Below, in pieces: positions 46,076 to 53,708 of a stretch of DNA of 64,000 bases; the first letter of the stretch is position 1; each line of letters opens with the position of its first letter. This DNA comes from Thermococcus celer Vu 13 = JCM 8558 (lineage in GTDB: Archaea; Methanobacteriota_B; Thermococci; Thermococcales; Thermococcaceae): contig NZ_CP014854.1 of NCBI RefSeq assembly GCF_002214365.1, positions 434,001-498,000 on the forward strand. Direction: 5' to 3'. A model generated the notes under the pieces. The model was not told the DNA's origin. It was given only the letters and a program-made list of their open reading frames with translations, and searched no databases. The position numbers were made by a program, and so were the translations under genes.

Positions 46076-47437
46076 TTAGGTGGTTTCCCTTTTAACCTCA
46101 ACCCTCCAGTCGAGGAGCCTCTTCTCACCTTCAATCTTCCTGTACTCGGCGATGTCCATCGTCATCTCAAGCGTCCCCATGTAGTTCCCGCCCTTATCGA
46201 AGAGCGGCACGTACTTGATGTAAACGTACTTCGGACCGAGGTGGAGCCAGAAGGTCGCCTCGCTCTTCCTGCCCTCCTTGAAGGCCCTCAGGATCCTGTT
46301 GACGATATGGACGCTCTTCGGCGGGTGGCAGAGCTGGACCGGCCTTCCGAGCACGGAGAGGGTTCTGTCGAATATCCTCTCGCCGGGTGAGAAGAACCTG
46401 ACGCGGTCGTCCCTATCGATGAACGTCACGTCAACGGGGAGTGCCTCGAATACCGCCCTGAGCTCTTCGACGTTCATATAACCAGTGCCCATGTCTACGT
46501 CGCCCTCGCGCTTGAGCTCCGATTTATCGAATTCCAGCGGTTTTCCCTTCAGTGCCTGCTGGACCTCCTTTGGAAGGCCTAGGAGCTGTTCAACGCTGAG
46601 CTCCGGGTCTATCTCCCAGGGATGGAGGGGCTTGACGTCCTCGCCGGGATCCCATGCGGGCGGGTTAACCTTGTAAAAGCCCATCTCCTCTTCCTGCTCC
46701 CTGATGGCCTTCCACTCGCCGTCTGTGAGTAGGGCCTTGAGGGTTGGGTAGTAGATGTTATTCTCCCTGAATACCATATCGCTGAGAGCGAAGGAGAGCT
46801 TCCCACCTTTCTCCACCAATCTGGAGGTGAACTCGTCCCAGGGGAGCTCGTTCTTCCTCTTCAGAAGCTCCGCAAAGTGCTTTATCATAAACCTTATCTC
46901 GTCGTGTTTCGTCCAGAGGACGGTGGCTATCGCGGTAAGTCCCCTGCGCTCGATGTACGGGAAGATCAGCATCTCCTCCCTGTTGTAGTGGGTGAAGCCG
47001 ACCCCCCTGAGGTCACTGATCAGCTCCTCCAGAACGCCAAGGATCTCCTTCCCCATCCTTTCGTCCTTCGTCGAAGCTAATGTTCTCGCGTAGAGGTTCA
47101 GCATCTCGGCGTCCTTCATTATCTCCTTATTCTCAGCGTAGAGCGTCTTGAGAGGGTGGCCGTCCGGCAGGTCCCTCTCCTCGAGTTCGTCCGTTCCGGC
47201 CACGGACTCCCTGAAAAGCTCGACGTGGAGGTCGCACATCTTCGCTATGTCCTTGGCAGAGACGCCCTCCTTAACGAGTTCCTGCTCTACGATTGGAATC
47301 TCAAGGGGCGAGATACCGCTCAGAACCTGGCGGAACTCCTCTTTAAGGGTGTTAACGTCTTCCCCGTTGTGAATCCTGAGGATGAGCTTCTTCAGTTCCT
47401 CCTTCTTGTGTTCACGATTGTTTAGTAATTCGGTCAC
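46076..47437 (-). CDS. DUF438 + hemerythrin-like + PAS domain protein
   Basis: Soluble sensor-like protein of 453 residues. Order: DUF438 (about 1-85, with EELKKLILRIHNGEDVNTLK), a hemerythrin HHE domain (about 90-240: GHPLKTLYAENKEIM, HYNREEMLIFPYIERRG, TKHDEIR and FRENNIYYPTL supply His/Glu iron ligands), and a C-terminal PAS domain (about 320-440, with FEALPVDVTFIDRDDRVRFFS and ICHPPK-like LCHPPKSV). A di-iron centre could sense O2 or NO. It starts with GTG at 47437 after GGTGATAAA. Divergent from the DUF2249 gene with matching palindromes at both promoters. Confidence 0.87.
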   Translation of the reverse strand: MTELLNNREHKKEELKKLILRIHNGEDVNTLKEEFRQVLSGISPLEIPIVEQELVKEGVSAKDIAKMCDLHVELFRESVAGTDELEERDLPDGHPLKTLYAENKEIMKDAEMLNLYARTLASTKDERMGKEILGVLEELISDLRGVGFTHYNREEMLIFPYIERRGLTAIATVLWTKHDEIRFMIKHFAELLKRKNELPWDEFTSRLVEKGGKLSFALSDMVFRENNIYYPTLKALLTDGEWKAIREQEEEMGFYKVNPPAWDPGEDVKPLHPWEIDPELSVEQLLGLPKEVQQALKGKPLEFDKSELKREGDVDMGTGYMNVEELRAVFEALPVDVTFIDRDDRVRFFSPGERIFDRTLSVLGRPVQLCHPPKSVHIVNRILRAFKEGRKSEATFWLHLGPKYVYIKYVPLFDKGGNYMGTLEMTMDIAEYRKIEGEKRLLDWRVEVKRETT

Positions 47438-47449
47438 TTTATCACCTTC

Positions 47450-47526
47450 ATGACAAGTGTCATATTAGGTACTTTTAAGTGTTTCTGGACATAGTTGCCC
47501 AGCAACGTTTATATGTCGCATGTCAT
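47450..47526. promoter_or_regulatory. Two related TGTCAT operator-like sites in a divergent promoter
   Basis: ATGACAAGTGTCAT (47450-47463) is a perfect ATGACA-N2-TGTCAT palindrome. ATGTCGCATGTCAT (47513-47526) matches it at 10 of 14 positions. Each lies just downstream of the TATA-like element of the gene it faces (minus-strand CTTAAAAGT at about 47472-47480; plus-strand GTTTATATG at about 47508-47516). This symmetrical placement suits a repressor acting on both genes. Confidence 0.65.
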
Positions 47527-47546
47527 AAAAGGAACGGTGATAAAAG

Positions 47547-48029
47547 ATGATGCTCGACGTCCGTGGAGTACAGCCTCCCCAGCCGGCGATTAGGATTGCG
47601 GAGGCCCTAGGTAAGCTCAAAGTAAGAGAGACCCTCGAGGTGATAGGCGACAGGCCCTTCGTCGATTTCATTCCAGGGCTCGAGGAAGCGGGTTACGAGA
47701 TCGAGGTTAAGGAGGTCGGAGGGGCGTTCGTCCTCAGGGTAACGAAGACCGAGAACTCAAGGGAGCTCTCGATGGAAGTCAGGGAGTGCGACGATAAGCT
47801 GGACGAGATAACGGAGAATACCAACGTGGGCAAGCTCCTCAAGGCCTACCCGGAGTCGTTGAGGGTACTCGTGAAGTACGGTTTCTCGCCCCTCGAGACC
47901 CCCGGGACGAGGAGGAGCCTCGCAAAAACGATAACCCTGAGGAAGGCGAAGGAGCTCATCGGGATGAGCGACGGGAAGTTTGAGGAGATGATGGAGGAAC
48001 TTAGGGCCATCAAAAGGATCAAAGCCTGA
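47547..48029 (+). CDS. DUF2249 + DUF1858 domain protein
   Basis: A 160-residue protein with an N-terminal DUF2249/TusA-like domain (about 1-72: LDVRGVQPPQPAIRIAEAL...DFIPGLEEAGYEIEVKEVGG) and a C-terminal DUF1858 part (about 88-158: TNVGKLLKAYPESLRVLVKYGF). The CPxP motif of true TusA sulfur carriers is replaced by QPPQP, so sulfur transfer is unlikely. In bacteria this domain pair accompanies DUF438/hemerythrin genes in NO or redox stress, as here with the divergent neighbour. ATG at 47547 follows GGTGATAAAAG. Confidence 0.8.
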   Translation: MMLDVRGVQPPQPAIRIAEALGKLKVRETLEVIGDRPFVDFIPGLEEAGYEIEVKEVGGAFVLRVTKTENSRELSMEVRECDDKLDEITENTNVGKLLKAYPESLRVLVKYGFSPLETPGTRRSLAKTITLRKAKELIGMSDGKFEEMMEELRAIKRIKA

Positions 48030-48282
48030 ACTTTTCCTTGATTCTTTAATTATTGAAATAGCTAATTAAACACTTCCATTTTTCAAGAGGTAGGAAAGGA
48101 GAAAAGGGAGAGGAGATCAATCTACATCCTTCGCAAAGGCGGAACCCTCCTCCACTTTACCCCCTTCCACATCATATCCTGAACGTCAGCCCCGGGTTGT
48201 GGTGAGTCCGATAGCAAGGGACCCTTGGAATCCCAAAATCTCGTGGAAACCCTTAAATATTCCATCCGTCATAAACTCTACC

Positions 48283-48669
48283 ATGAGGACCAACGCCTTC
48301 GAGGTGGCCTCGCGCTACGTTTACCCCTCGCTGAGAAGGAGACTCGTCGAGATACTCCGCGAGAAGGGGCTCAAACAGGTAGAGATAGCGGAGTTGCTCC
48401 ACATAACCCAGTCCGCCGTTTCTCGATACCTCGGGATGGACAGGGGCGCGCTGGTGGACGTTTCCCGATACCCCGATATAGACGGGGAACTCCGGTCTCT
48501 CGTGGAGGAGGTCATCGAGAGAAAGCCCGATGAATACTATATTCACAGGCGTTTGGTTGAGATCTCCCTGGAGATGCTCGGAAAGGGTTACGTCTGCTCT
48601 TTCCACTCAAAGATCGACCCCGAGGTAAACCCCGAGGAGTGCCGCGTCTGCCTCGAACTTTTCGGGTGA
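48283..48669 (+). CDS. HTH transcription regulator (COG2522-like) with C-terminal cysteines
   Basis: A 128-residue predicted regulator: N-terminal RYVYPSLRRRLVEILREKGLK with HTH LKQVEIAELLHITQSAVSRYLGMDRG (about residues 26-52 by position), then a helical linker and a Cys-containing tail GYVCSFHSKIDPEVNPEECRVC that could bind metal or Fe-S. ATG at 48283 lies about 25 bases after TATA-like CTTAAATATT with no ribosome binding site, so the message is probably leaderless. The 250 bases upstream hold no other gene. Confidence 0.75.
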   Translation: MRTNAFEVASRYVYPSLRRRLVEILREKGLKQVEIAELLHITQSAVSRYLGMDRGALVDVSRYPDIDGELRSLVEEVIERKPDEYYIHRRLVEISLEMLGKGYVCSFHSKIDPEVNPEECRVCLELFG

Positions 48670-48740
48670 TCTAAGTCCCCTCGGCCCGGCTAAGACAAAG
48701 TTTAATACGTTTTGAGGAGATTCTCAATGAGGTGGTTGAA

Positions 48741-49553
48741 ATGAAAAGGGCCCTCGTTACACTCACGCCGCCTGAGGGCAAGAGGCTCATCGCCAGGGCC
48801 GTTGCGGCGATGCCGGAAGTTCAGGACGCCCTCAAACACGGTTTCGTGTACATAGCCACGGGTACCACCGCGGCCTACGTGGCCGAGGAGATACTCGGCG
48901 AGGACATCGAGAAGGAGAAGTGGACGGTCGGAGTTATAAGCAGGGGTAGAACCTGCGTCACACCGAAGGAGACCTGGCCGAAGCACCTCGTCCTCTACAG
49001 GGGCGAGCCCTTCGACGACCCGCTCGAGGCCCTCAAAAGGATGGGGCCGAGGGATGTCTTCATCAAGGGCGCCAACGCGATAGACATCAACTGGAACGTG
49101 GCGGTTTTCGCGGCCGCCCCCGACGGCGGGACGATAGGGAAAACCTACGGCTGGACGATAACCAAGGGGGTCTTCACGATAACGCCGGTGAGCCTCGAGA
49201 AGTTCGTGCCGACGCCCGTGGAGGAGAGCGCCAGGCTCACGGGCATACACTCCTTCGACTGGGGGACGGGCCTCTACGCGGCGCTCGTGCCTATACCCCA
49301 CTCCCACCCGGTTACCGAAGTTGAGGCCTACAGAATTCTTGCGGGCGTTGAGGCCATCCCGATAGCCGCAGGAGGTGCCGGGGAAGCCGAGGGGAGCGTT
49401 ACCCTCGTCCTCGAGGGGGACGAGGAGGCGATGGAGCGGGCGAGGGAGGTAACCAAAGAGGTTAAAGGGGAACCCTACCTCAGGCCCTACACGGAGGACT
49501 GCTCGGTCTGCCCCTTCGCAAAGATATGCGGCCCTGGAAGCGGTGCCCTCTGA
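48741..49553 (+). CDS. Conserved protein of unknown function with C-terminal Cys motif
   Basis: A soluble 270-residue protein that I do not recognise. Visible are an N-terminal alpha-beta region (LVTLTPPEGKRLIARAVAAM; FVYIATGTTAAYVAEEILG), a glycine-rich middle (IKGANAIDINWNVAVFAAAPDGGTIGKTYG by position about 110-140) and a C-terminal CSVCPFAKICG that could bind a metal or Fe-S cluster. No membrane segment. ATG at 48741 follows GAGGTGGTTGAA. It runs into the cytochrome-b-like gene with almost no gap, so the two are probably co-transcribed. Confidence 0.6.
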   Translation: MKRALVTLTPPEGKRLIARAVAAMPEVQDALKHGFVYIATGTTAAYVAEEILGEDIEKEKWTVGVISRGRTCVTPKETWPKHLVLYRGEPFDDPLEALKRMGPRDVFIKGANAIDINWNVAVFAAAPDGGTIGKTYGWTITKGVFTITPVSLEKFVPTPVEESARLTGIHSFDWGTGLYAALVPIPHSHPVTEVEAYRILAGVEAIPIAAGGAGEAEGSVTLVLEGDEEAMERAREVTKEVKGEPYLRPYTEDCSVCPFAKICGPGSGAL

Positions 49554-49563
49554 GATGGTGCCG

Positions 49564-50124
49564 GTGAAGCGCTTTATGGCTTTCTTTTTATCGACCCTTT
49601 TAATGGCCCCGCTCGTCATGGCGGAGGGTGAAGGAGAGCTGGAGGCGGGATACGGAGGACTGACCGCCCTCGGGGTGGGCCTCATAGCGGTTGGCGTGGT
49701 CTATTACTCGCTGACGAAGCGGAAGCTCCTTATAGTCCACAAAAAGTCAAGCGAGTGGGGATTTGAGATAAGACCCGCCCATCCCTACGTAACGGTGTTC
49801 GGTCCCGTTTATCCCATCACCATTCACCACTTCCTCACGATAACGGGGACGCTGCTGGCCTTCGTCCACTTCCTCTCATCCCCCACGTACAGCGGACTCC
49901 GCGGGGGCACGGGTCTGGGTATGGCCATTCTCCTGATACTCCTGAACCTGAGCGGTTTCTTCGGTAGATACGTCTACGGAAGGATTCTCATCGCGGCAAA
50001 GAAGCACGACAGGAGGAAGGCAAGGAGGTTCGTCGGGCTGCTGGGCTACTGGAAGACGGTCCATACGGCCCTTGCCGTCCTGTTTGCGATACTGCTGGCG
50101 GTGCACCTCGCAATCGGGGATTGA
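49564..50124 (+). CDS. Four-helix membrane protein with cytochrome-b-like HX13H pairs
   Basis: Predicted signal sequence (MKRFMAFFLSTLLMAPLVMA) and four further helices. Helix 2 (ITIHHFLTITGTLLAFVHFL) and helix 4 (VHTALAVLFAILLAVHLAIG) each hold two histidines separated by exactly 13 residues. Two HX13H helices in a four-helix bundle is the heme-ligand pattern of di-heme b-type cytochromes and ferric reductases. The short loops include basic KKHDRRKARR. Start choice (GTG 49564 after GGTG; ATG 49555 or 49576 are alternatives) is uncertain. Heme binding is inference; no heme-synthesis genes are in this window. Thioredoxin and CcdA genes follow. Confidence 0.6.
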   Translation: MKRFMAFFLSTLLMAPLVMAEGEGELEAGYGGLTALGVGLIAVGVVYYSLTKRKLLIVHKKSSEWGFEIRPAHPYVTVFGPVYPITIHHFLTITGTLLAFVHFLSSPTYSGLRGGTGLGMAILLILLNLSGFFGRYVYGRILIAAKKHDRRKARRFVGLLGYWKTVHTALAVLFAILLAVHLAIGD

Positions 50125-50192
50125 CTTCGATGAGGCTCCCTTCATAGAATCCTTTTAAATTCCCATGAGTTCCGTTATTCGGGGGTGAGGGT

Positions 50193-50543
50193 ATGGACGA
50201 GCTCGAGATGATACGGAGAAAGAAGATGCTTGAACTCATGAAGAGGGCGGGAATGATCGAGGAGAAGCCAAAGGGGCCCAAAGTCGTCATCGAAGTTATA
50301 ACGTCGCCCGGCTGTCCTTACTGCCCGATAGCCTGGGCAATGGCTCAGGAACTCGAGAGGAAATACAAAGGGGTCGTGGCGAGGGAACTGAGCGTTGCGA
50401 CGCCGGAAGGCCGGAGGAAGGCGATGGAGCACAACATCCTTGGAACGCCGACGATACTCATAGACAACCGCGTGGAGTTCGTGGGGGTGCCTAACTTCGG
50501 GGAGTTCGAAAGGCGGGTGAGGGAAAAGCTTGGCCTAAGGTGA
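50193..50543 (+). CDS. Thioredoxin/glutaredoxin-like protein with CPYC active site
   Basis: Thioredoxin-fold protein of 116 residues. The redox motif CPYC is at residues 41-44 (SPGCPYCPIAW), with the cis-Pro motif in LGTPTILIDN. An unusual charged N-terminal helix (MDELEMIRRKKMLELMKRAGM) precedes the fold. It probably exchanges electrons with the CcdA-type membrane protein encoded convergently, whose stop overlaps its end by 9 bases. ATG at 50193 follows GGGGTGAGGGT. Confidence 0.85.
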   Translation: MDELEMIRRKKMLELMKRAGMIEEKPKGPKVVIEVITSPGCPYCPIAWAMAQELERKYKGVVARELSVATPEGRRKAMEHNILGTPTILIDNRVEFVGVPNFGEFERRVREKLGLR

Positions 50544-51263
50544 CGCCCCCGAGAGAACCCAGAGGCCTATGGCCACCAGCAGGGCTCCGGCCACAACCGA
50601 GAGCTCCCTGCTCCTCCTCACCATCGCCTGGGAAAAGCGCTTGCTCTCGGTTACGCTCCCCATCGCCAGCAGTATGACGACCAACGGAAGGACAAAGACC
50701 ACGTTGTAGAGGGCGAGGAGGAGGAAAGCGAGCGCCTTCCCGGTCCGCGAGATTATTATCGCGTAGACGAGGTAGCTACCAGCGGAGCACGGCAGGAGGG
50801 TGGTCGAAACTATAACCCCCAGCGTGAAGGCCCCCAAGGCCGTTGCATCGCTCCTGAACATCCTCCTTCTGATCTCACCTTTATCCCCGATGCGGGAGCG
50901 CTCCATCAGGCCCGTGACCATCGTGTATAATCCAAAGGCTACCGCCGCTATTCCCGCGACCCAGAGGGGGAGATGGCCGGCGAAGTAGAGCAGGCCGACG
51001 CCGAGAAGGTAGTAGGAGACGTAAACGGCCAGGATAAAGGCGGCGCCGATGAGGTAAAGCCGTCCCTTCGACACCTCCCTGACTGAGAGCGCTATGAGGA
51101 GCATCGTGTATATCACGAAGGTGCAGGGGTTAATGGAGTCGCTCAGGGCCAGGGCGAAGAACTTGGGGATAAATCCCACCATCCCGAGGAGGTAGAGCGC
51201 GAGCGAGCCCACTCCAAAGGATGCCAGAAGGATAATCGCCAGTCCCTTCACCTCGGCCTTCAT
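50535..51263 (-). CDS. ccdA: CcdA/DsbD-type transmembrane thiol-electron transporter
   Basis: Membrane protein of 242 residues with six predicted helices. CcdA-type redox cysteines are Cys47 in LSDSINPCTF and Cys159 in STTLLPCSAGSY, which shuttle electrons from cytoplasmic thioredoxin to the outside of the membrane. The adjacent convergent thioredoxin-like gene and the upstream heme-pattern protein fit a small membrane redox module. A perfect SurR-type site (51311-51327) lies 48 bases upstream of its start. Confidence 0.87.
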   Translation of the reverse strand: MKAEVKGLAIILLASFGVGSLALYLLGMVGFIPKFFALALSDSINPCTFVIYTMLLIALSVREVSKGRLYLIGAAFILAVYVSYYLLGVGLLYFAGHLPLWVAGIAAVAFGLYTMVTGLMERSRIGDKGEIRRRMFRSDATALGAFTLGVIVSTTLLPCSAGSYLVYAIIISRTGKALAFLLLALYNVVFVLPLVVILLAMGSVTESKRFSQAMVRRSRELSVVAGALLVAIGLWVLSGASP

Positions 51264-51310
51264 GAGGGTCAGTTATCGCCGGGTCTTTTTGTGGATTTCG
51301 AGAACAAAAA

Positions 51311-51327
51311 GTTGGAAACGAAAGGTT
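51311..51327. promoter_or_regulatory. Perfect extended SurR-type site between ccdA and the OsmC gene
   Basis: GTTGGAAACGAAAGGTT equals GTT-N3-AAC-N5-GTT exactly. It lies 48 bases before the ccdA start (minus strand) and 170 bases before the OsmC-type gene, so ccdA is the likelier target. In Pyrococcus the redox-switch regulator SurR binds such sites when reduced and releases them when sulfur oxidises its CxxC. Confidence 0.7.
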
Positions 51328-51331
51328 AGCG

Positions 51332-51376
51332 CCGTTTCCTCCGTAGAGGCGTGAAACGGGGGCGAGAGAAGCCCCC
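51332..51376. other. Pair of strong hairpin-forming inverted repeats
   Basis: Hairpin 1: CCGTTTC (51332-51338) with GAAACGG (51353-51359), the loop containing a CTC/GAG inner pairing. Hairpin 2: GGGGGC (51358-51363) with GCCCCC (51371-51376) around GAGAGAA. The two compete for two G residues. They lie in the ccdA/osmC spacer, next to the SurR-type site. Could be a structured RNA, a leader element or a protein site. Confidence 0.5.
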
Positions 51377-51496
51377 AGAAAGTCTCCTTCCAATCCCACC
51401 GAAGCACTACCTGAAATTCTTCAAGGTCTGTTTACGGACCACCTGATTCCGGTAAGTCTTTTATAGAAGCCAGCTTCAATTGTCCCGGTGGGAACC

Positions 51497-51907
51497 ATGG
51501 AGAGACTCGAATACAAAGCGGAACTCGAATGGGACGGAAACGTGGGAAGCGAGGCCAGGGTCAGGGAATTTGCCTTTTTCATAGATACGAACACCGATGG
51601 GAACAACAGGGGTCCGAACCCGACGGAGATGCTCCTCTCCGCTATCGGTGGATGTTTGATGGTCAACTGGGGGAGGCTCATTAAGAAAATGCGGCTCGAT
51701 GTTAAAGCCCTGAACGTTGAAGTTAGGGGGTGGCGCGGCTTAGAAGAGCCTCAGCTGAAGGAGATTACTTATAAAATAACCATAACCACGGGAGAAGACG
51801 AGAAGAAGATTCTAAGGGTGAAGGAACTCGCCGAGAAGTACGGGACCGTGTTCAACACGGTTGGGGCGGAGAAGATAAAGGGGGAAGTTGAGATAGTCCG
51901 GCCTTGA
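51497..51907 (+). CDS. OsmC/Ohr-family protein
   Basis: OsmC-like protein of 136 residues (family of thiol peroxidases acting on organic hydroperoxides). It has NRGPNPTEMLLSAIGGCLMVNWGRLIKKM with one cysteine at the usual peroxidatic position. The second conserved Cys of Ohr/OsmC (in the C-terminal helix) is replaced, with TVFNTVGAEKIKG in that place. A single-Cys member may act differently. ATG at 51497 follows GGTGGGAACC; TATA-like TCTTTTATAG is at about 51458. Convergent with the smsB gene. Confidence 0.82.
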   Translation: MERLEYKAELEWDGNVGSEARVREFAFFIDTNTDGNNRGPNPTEMLLSAIGGCLMVNWGRLIKKMRLDVKALNVEVRGWRGLEEPQLKEITYKITITTGEDEKKILRVKELAEKYGTVFNTVGAEKIKGEVEIVRP

Positions 51908-51912
51908 TCCCC

Positions 51913-52863
51913 TCATCCCCTTAAAAGGCCCTCGATTATCAACTCCGCCGCCTCGTCCTCGGTTAATCCCTTCGCCATGAGCTGAACGAGCTGGGCCTCG
52001 TTTATCCTGCCTATCGATGCCTCGTGGGTGAGCTCCGCCTTGTCGTTCCTCACCCTGAGGAGGGGTATCGTCTGGACGTCCGCGTTTCCCTTCACCACCT
52101 CGTGGCACTCCACGTGCCCCTTTGCGTAGTCACCAATGCCGTAGGCCTCGTTTATCACGTTTGCCTTTGCATCGTCAAAGGCTATAACGGTGCTCTTCAG
52201 GTTTGCTCTGGAGGATTTCCCGTTGAGGCGGGCTATCTCTTTTACCTCGACGGAGTCGTCCTTAACGGCCTTTATCTTCGAGACGAGCTCGGCAACGGCG
52301 TAATCATCGAGGTTAACGTTCATCTCGAGCTTGAGTTCCTTCGCGCGGTGTTTGCTCAGGGAGAACCTTCCGACGTACCCTCCTTTCTTCCCGACCTCCA
52401 CATCGGTCCTGCTTATCATCCTGACGCCCTCGCCGTGAACGTGCTCGTCCTCGTAAATAACAGTCGAACCCTCGCCGATTTTAATCGTGGCGTAGGCATC
52501 GTGGGTGAAGTCTTTGGCGTAGGGGAAGATGCAGTGCGAGAGGAACTTAACTTTTGAGTTCTTTCCGGTGGTTATATCAAAAATCACCCTCTGATAGCCC
52601 TCGTTCTTCAGGAAGCCGGTGCAGAGATGTACCGGGAAGGGGAGCTCAATGTTATCATCGATCTTCACAGTCGCCTTGACGCCGTCCTCTATCTCCTCGC
52701 CGACTATCTCAACACCCTCAACGTTGTTCACTCCAAGTATTTTGTCCCCGCTGATTATTATCGCCGCTATCCTGTTCCCAAAGAGGGAGGTATCCAGGCC
52801 CTCATTCTCGTAAACCTCGACCAGGGCCTCGTACTCCTTCACCCTATCCATCTTAATGACCAT
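51913..52863 (-). CDS. smsB: SufB/SufD-family scaffold protein of a minimal SUF-like (SMS) system
   Basis: A short SufBD-core protein (316 residues) with the beta-helix region and C-terminal AELTHEASIGRINEAQLVQLMAKGLTEDEAAELIIEGLL (about residues 275-312), the family's most conserved part. It lacks the long N-terminal domain of SufB. With the overlapping ATPase gene it forms a two-gene pair like the archaeal minimal SmsCB, proposed to build Fe-S clusters without SufD. It overlaps the smsC stop by 11 bases. A separate SufBCD operon is encoded at 57948-61199. Confidence 0.85.
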   Translation of the reverse strand: MVIKMDRVKEYEALVEVYENEGLDTSLFGNRIAAIIISGDKILGVNNVEGVEIVGEEIEDGVKATVKIDDNIELPFPVHLCTGFLKNEGYQRVIFDITTGKNSKVKFLSHCIFPYAKDFTHDAYATIKIGEGSTVIYEDEHVHGEGVRMISRTDVEVGKKGGYVGRFSLSKHRAKELKLEMNVNLDDYAVAELVSKIKAVKDDSVEVKEIARLNGKSSRANLKSTVIAFDDAKANVINEAYGIGDYAKGHVECHEVVKGNADVQTIPLLRVRNDKAELTHEASIGRINEAQLVQLMAKGLTEDEAAELIIEGLLRG

Positions 52864-53578
52864 CTCTCATCCCTTCCAGAAGCGGACATTTTCCACATGC
52901 CCTCTTGTAGTACTCAACGACCTCCTCAGAAAACCCTTTCCGCACAACCCTTCCCCCGCAGAGGAAGTAGCTGAAGTCGGTTTTCCTTGCGATTTCCTCG
53001 TGGTGCGTGATCAGAATCACCGTCGTGCCCGTCTTCTTCAAATATCTCAGGGTTCTGTCTATCAAATCACTCGCAGTTATATCCAGTCCTGAGTCAGGTT
53101 CGTCGAGGATGGCGTACCGCGGTTTCAAAAGCAGGATAGAGGCGAGCTCGATCCTTTTCCTCTCCCCTCCGCTGAGCCCCTTGTCCACGAATCTGCGGAG
53201 GTAGAGGTCATAGGACAGCCCAACTATCTCAAAGACTTTCCTCAATTCATCCTCAGTCACTTTCAGCTTTTCCCCGAGGGTGAGGTATTCCCCGACGGTT
53301 ATCCCTTCATAGCGGGCCGGTTCCTGCCAGAGTAAAGAAATCCCAAGTTTGGCTCTCTCCGTCACACCCAGATCGGTGATGTCCCTCCCATCGAGCAGAA
53401 CCTTTCCCTCGCTCGGCTTAATTACCCCCATGAGGATGCGGGCTATTGTGGATTTCCCGGCCCCGTTGGGCCCCAGAATGGAATAGCTCATGCCCTCCTT
53501 GAATTGCATGTTAACCTCGTCGACTATCCGCCTGCCGTCTATGGAGTAGGTAACGTTTCTGAGGATCAGCATATCCAT
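52853..53578 (-). CDS. smsC: SufC-like ABC ATPase of the minimal SUF-like pair
   Basis: ABC-type ATPase of 241 residues without a membrane domain. Walker A is GPNGAGKST, signature LSGGERKRIELA, Walker B YAILDEPDSGLDI, H-loop ITHHEEI. The GGERKR signature and DEPDSGLD are SufC hallmarks. A Cys-containing tail RACGKCPLLEGM is unusual for SufC. ATG at 53578 has no ribosome binding site but TATA-like ATTTAAAAC about 25 bases upstream, suggesting a leaderless message. It is divergent from the mini-HdrA gene across a perfect SurR-type site. Confidence 0.87.
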   Translation of the reverse strand: MDMLILRNVTYSIDGRRIVDEVNMQFKEGMSYSILGPNGAGKSTIARILMGVIKPSEGKVLLDGRDITDLGVTERAKLGISLLWQEPARYEGITVGEYLTLGEKLKVTEDELRKVFEIVGLSYDLYLRRFVDKGLSGGERKRIELASILLLKPRYAILDEPDSGLDITASDLIDRTLRYLKKTGTTVILITHHEEIARKTDFSYFLCGGRVVRKGFSEEVVEYYKRACGKCPLLEGMRDGH

Positions 53579-53626
53579 CAATACGTTCTCATATGAAGAG
53601 GGTTTTAAATGTTTGGAAAGCCCCCG

Positions 53627-53643
53627 GTTGGGAACCTTCGGTT
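53627..53643. promoter_or_regulatory. Perfect extended SurR-type site in the smsC/mini-HdrA divergent promoter
   Basis: GTTGGGAACCTTCGGTT equals GTT-N3-AAC-N5-GTT exactly. It lies 49 bases upstream of smsC and 66 bases upstream of the mini-HdrA gene, between their TATA-like elements (CATTTAAAAC on the minus strand near 53605-53614; AATTTTTAAAC on plus near 53665). A single bound regulator could control both directions. Confidence 0.72.
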
Positions 53644-53708
53644 GAAAATAATTACATATGAAAAAATTTTTAAACAAGGGTTTCCCAGTTATTAGCGAGG
53701 TGATAACA

